This document shows positions 63,487 to 64,000 of a stretch of 64,000 bases of DNA, one piece after another. Source of the DNA: a virus. The notes below the pieces were generated by a model, which was not told where the DNA came from, made no database searches, and saw only the letters and a program-made list of their open reading frames with translations. Where the stretch lies: the IMG/VR virus record IMGVR_UViG_3300045116_000679, positions 1 to 64,000 of that record, one strand, 5' to 3'. The translations under genes were made by a program, and so were the position numbers. Positions within the stretch are counted from its first letter, which is position 1. The number at the start of each line of letters is the position of its first letter.

Positions 63487-63593
63487 TGTCGATTGGCCAA
63501 GCCGTCGCCGAGGTCGCGCTGCTGATCGTCGCCGTCCTCGCCTTCGCCGCTCTCGTCTCCATCGCCGTCCGCCGGTTCCTGGAACCGCACTGA
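63486..63593 (+). CDS. small membrane protein after the endolysin
   Basis: 35 residues: MSIGQAVAEVALLIVAVLAF, then AALVSIAVRRF. One membrane segment with a basic end. TGATG overlap with the endolysin gene supports it. Holin-type or spanin-related; undecided. Confidence 0.5.
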   Translation: MSIGQAVAEVALLIVAVLAFAALVSIAVRRFLEPH

Positions 63594-63642
63594 CCCCGCG
63601 CCGGCCGGGCTCGCCGCGCGCCTTCCCCACATCGAGGATCAC

Positions 63643-64000
63643 ATGACCCGCAAGCCCCTGCTCGCGGCGCTGGCGCTCGCCTGCCTCGCCGCCGTCATCC
63701 TGCCGCTCACGGCCTTCGCCGCCGAGGTCGGCACGGTCGGAGACACCGCCGTCGTGCTCCCGTGGGGGCAGTGGGTGGTCGCCATCGCCGAGACGGCTAA
63801 GGAGGTCCTGATCCCGGTCGCCATCGCCTTCGTCACCGCGATCGTCGGCCGGCTCGGCTGGTTCGTGCAGATGTGGTTCACCCAGCAGCGGATCGACCGG
63901 ATGGTGCGCCTGGCCGCCGACTACGCGGTCAACGCCGTGAAGGGCGCGGCCGCGGGCAAGACCGCGAGCATCGACATCGCGCCGATCCTGCTCCGTGTCG
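63643..64000 (+). CDS. membrane protein, possible holin (partial)
   Basis: Open to the end of the window. It starts MTRKPLLAALALACLAAVIL with a signal-anchor or signal peptide, then PVAIAFVTAIVGRLGWFVQM as a second membrane segment and a basic amphipathic helix (QQRIDRMVRLAADYAVNAVK). This layout fits phage holins. The end lies beyond base 64000. Confidence 0.6.
   Translation, partial: MTRKPLLAALALACLAAVILPLTAFAAEVGTVGDTAVVLPWGQWVVAIAETAKEVLIPVAIAFVTAIVGRLGWFVQMWFTQQRIDRMVRLAADYAVNAVKGAAAGKTASIDIAPILLRV

Overview
The window is the left and central part of an integrated temperate phage (prophage) in a high-GC alphaproteobacterium. I infer a Hyphomicrobiales host, Methylobacterium-like, from very strong G/C use at third codon positions, an alphaproteobacterial tRNA-Glu at the junction, and phage genes typical of that group (MucR/Ros, GcrA-like, CtrA-like, collagen-like and head-spike proteins). 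It starts inside the 3' end of tRNA-Glu, which is the left attachment site. It ends inside the lysis module, so the right attachment site lies beyond base 64000. Almost everything is tightly packed, with ATGA/GTGA/TGATG start-stop overlaps.

Layout. (1) 1-14667, minus strand: one long leftward early operon, read from about 14687 toward the integrase. It carries RecE-like exonuclease, RecT, many small proteins, a CtrA/GcrA-like regulator pair, an ASCH-like protein, a cytosine-C5 methyltransferase with about 11 tandem repeats in its recognition region, a HAD phosphatase, excisionase and integrase. (2) 14668-17921: immunity region with a CI-like repressor, a divergent Cro-like protein and shared operator sequences. 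(3) 17922-25405, plus strand: rightward early genes with RuvC-like resolvase, HNH homing endonuclease, MT-A70 methyltransferase, DnaB-like helicase, a DUF1376 replication protein containing 12-bp iterons inside its gene, MucR, and a NusG-like factor. (4) 25406-26095: a 0.6-kb hairpin-rich gap leading into a phage tRNA-Met(CAT). (5) 26105-29637: a ParB-like protein overlapping an ABC-ATPase/GNAT fusion (a candidate DNA-modification pair), a second ASCH paralogue and a DUF3489-like protein.

(6) 29777-45998: packaging and head/tail genes (TerS, TerL, portal fused to an Acb1-like 2H phosphoesterase, an adjacent Acb2-like protein, Mu F-like head protein, four proteins with signal peptides including a collagen-like one, protease/scaffold, decoration protein, capsid, connectors, tail tube, tail chaperone with a T_TTT_TTG frameshift site). 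(7) 46002-51153: an accessory block inside the tail operon, with a P22 immI-like Arc/Arc/antirepressor unit, an unusual two-gene module followed by a low-complexity GGC-rich stretch, a secreted protein and a Fic/Doc toxin with an unrecognised partner. (8) 51154-64000: a 1717-residue tape measure with EF-hands, tail-tip proteins, a tail fibre with an SGNH esterase, LamG- and C1q-like fibre proteins, and lysis genes (GH24 endolysin, three small membrane proteins).

How it works together: two early promoters of matching layout (leftward at about 14694-14721, rightward at about 16097-16124) both carry the same operator in their spacer, so one repressor can silence recombination and early genes together. 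A NusG-like factor just before the structured gap suggests antitermination into the late genes. No tail sheath or Mu-type transposase was seen, and there is a tail tube and a long tape measure, so a siphovirus-like particle with Mu-like head genes is the best reading. All functions are inferred from sequence motifs; no database search was run.
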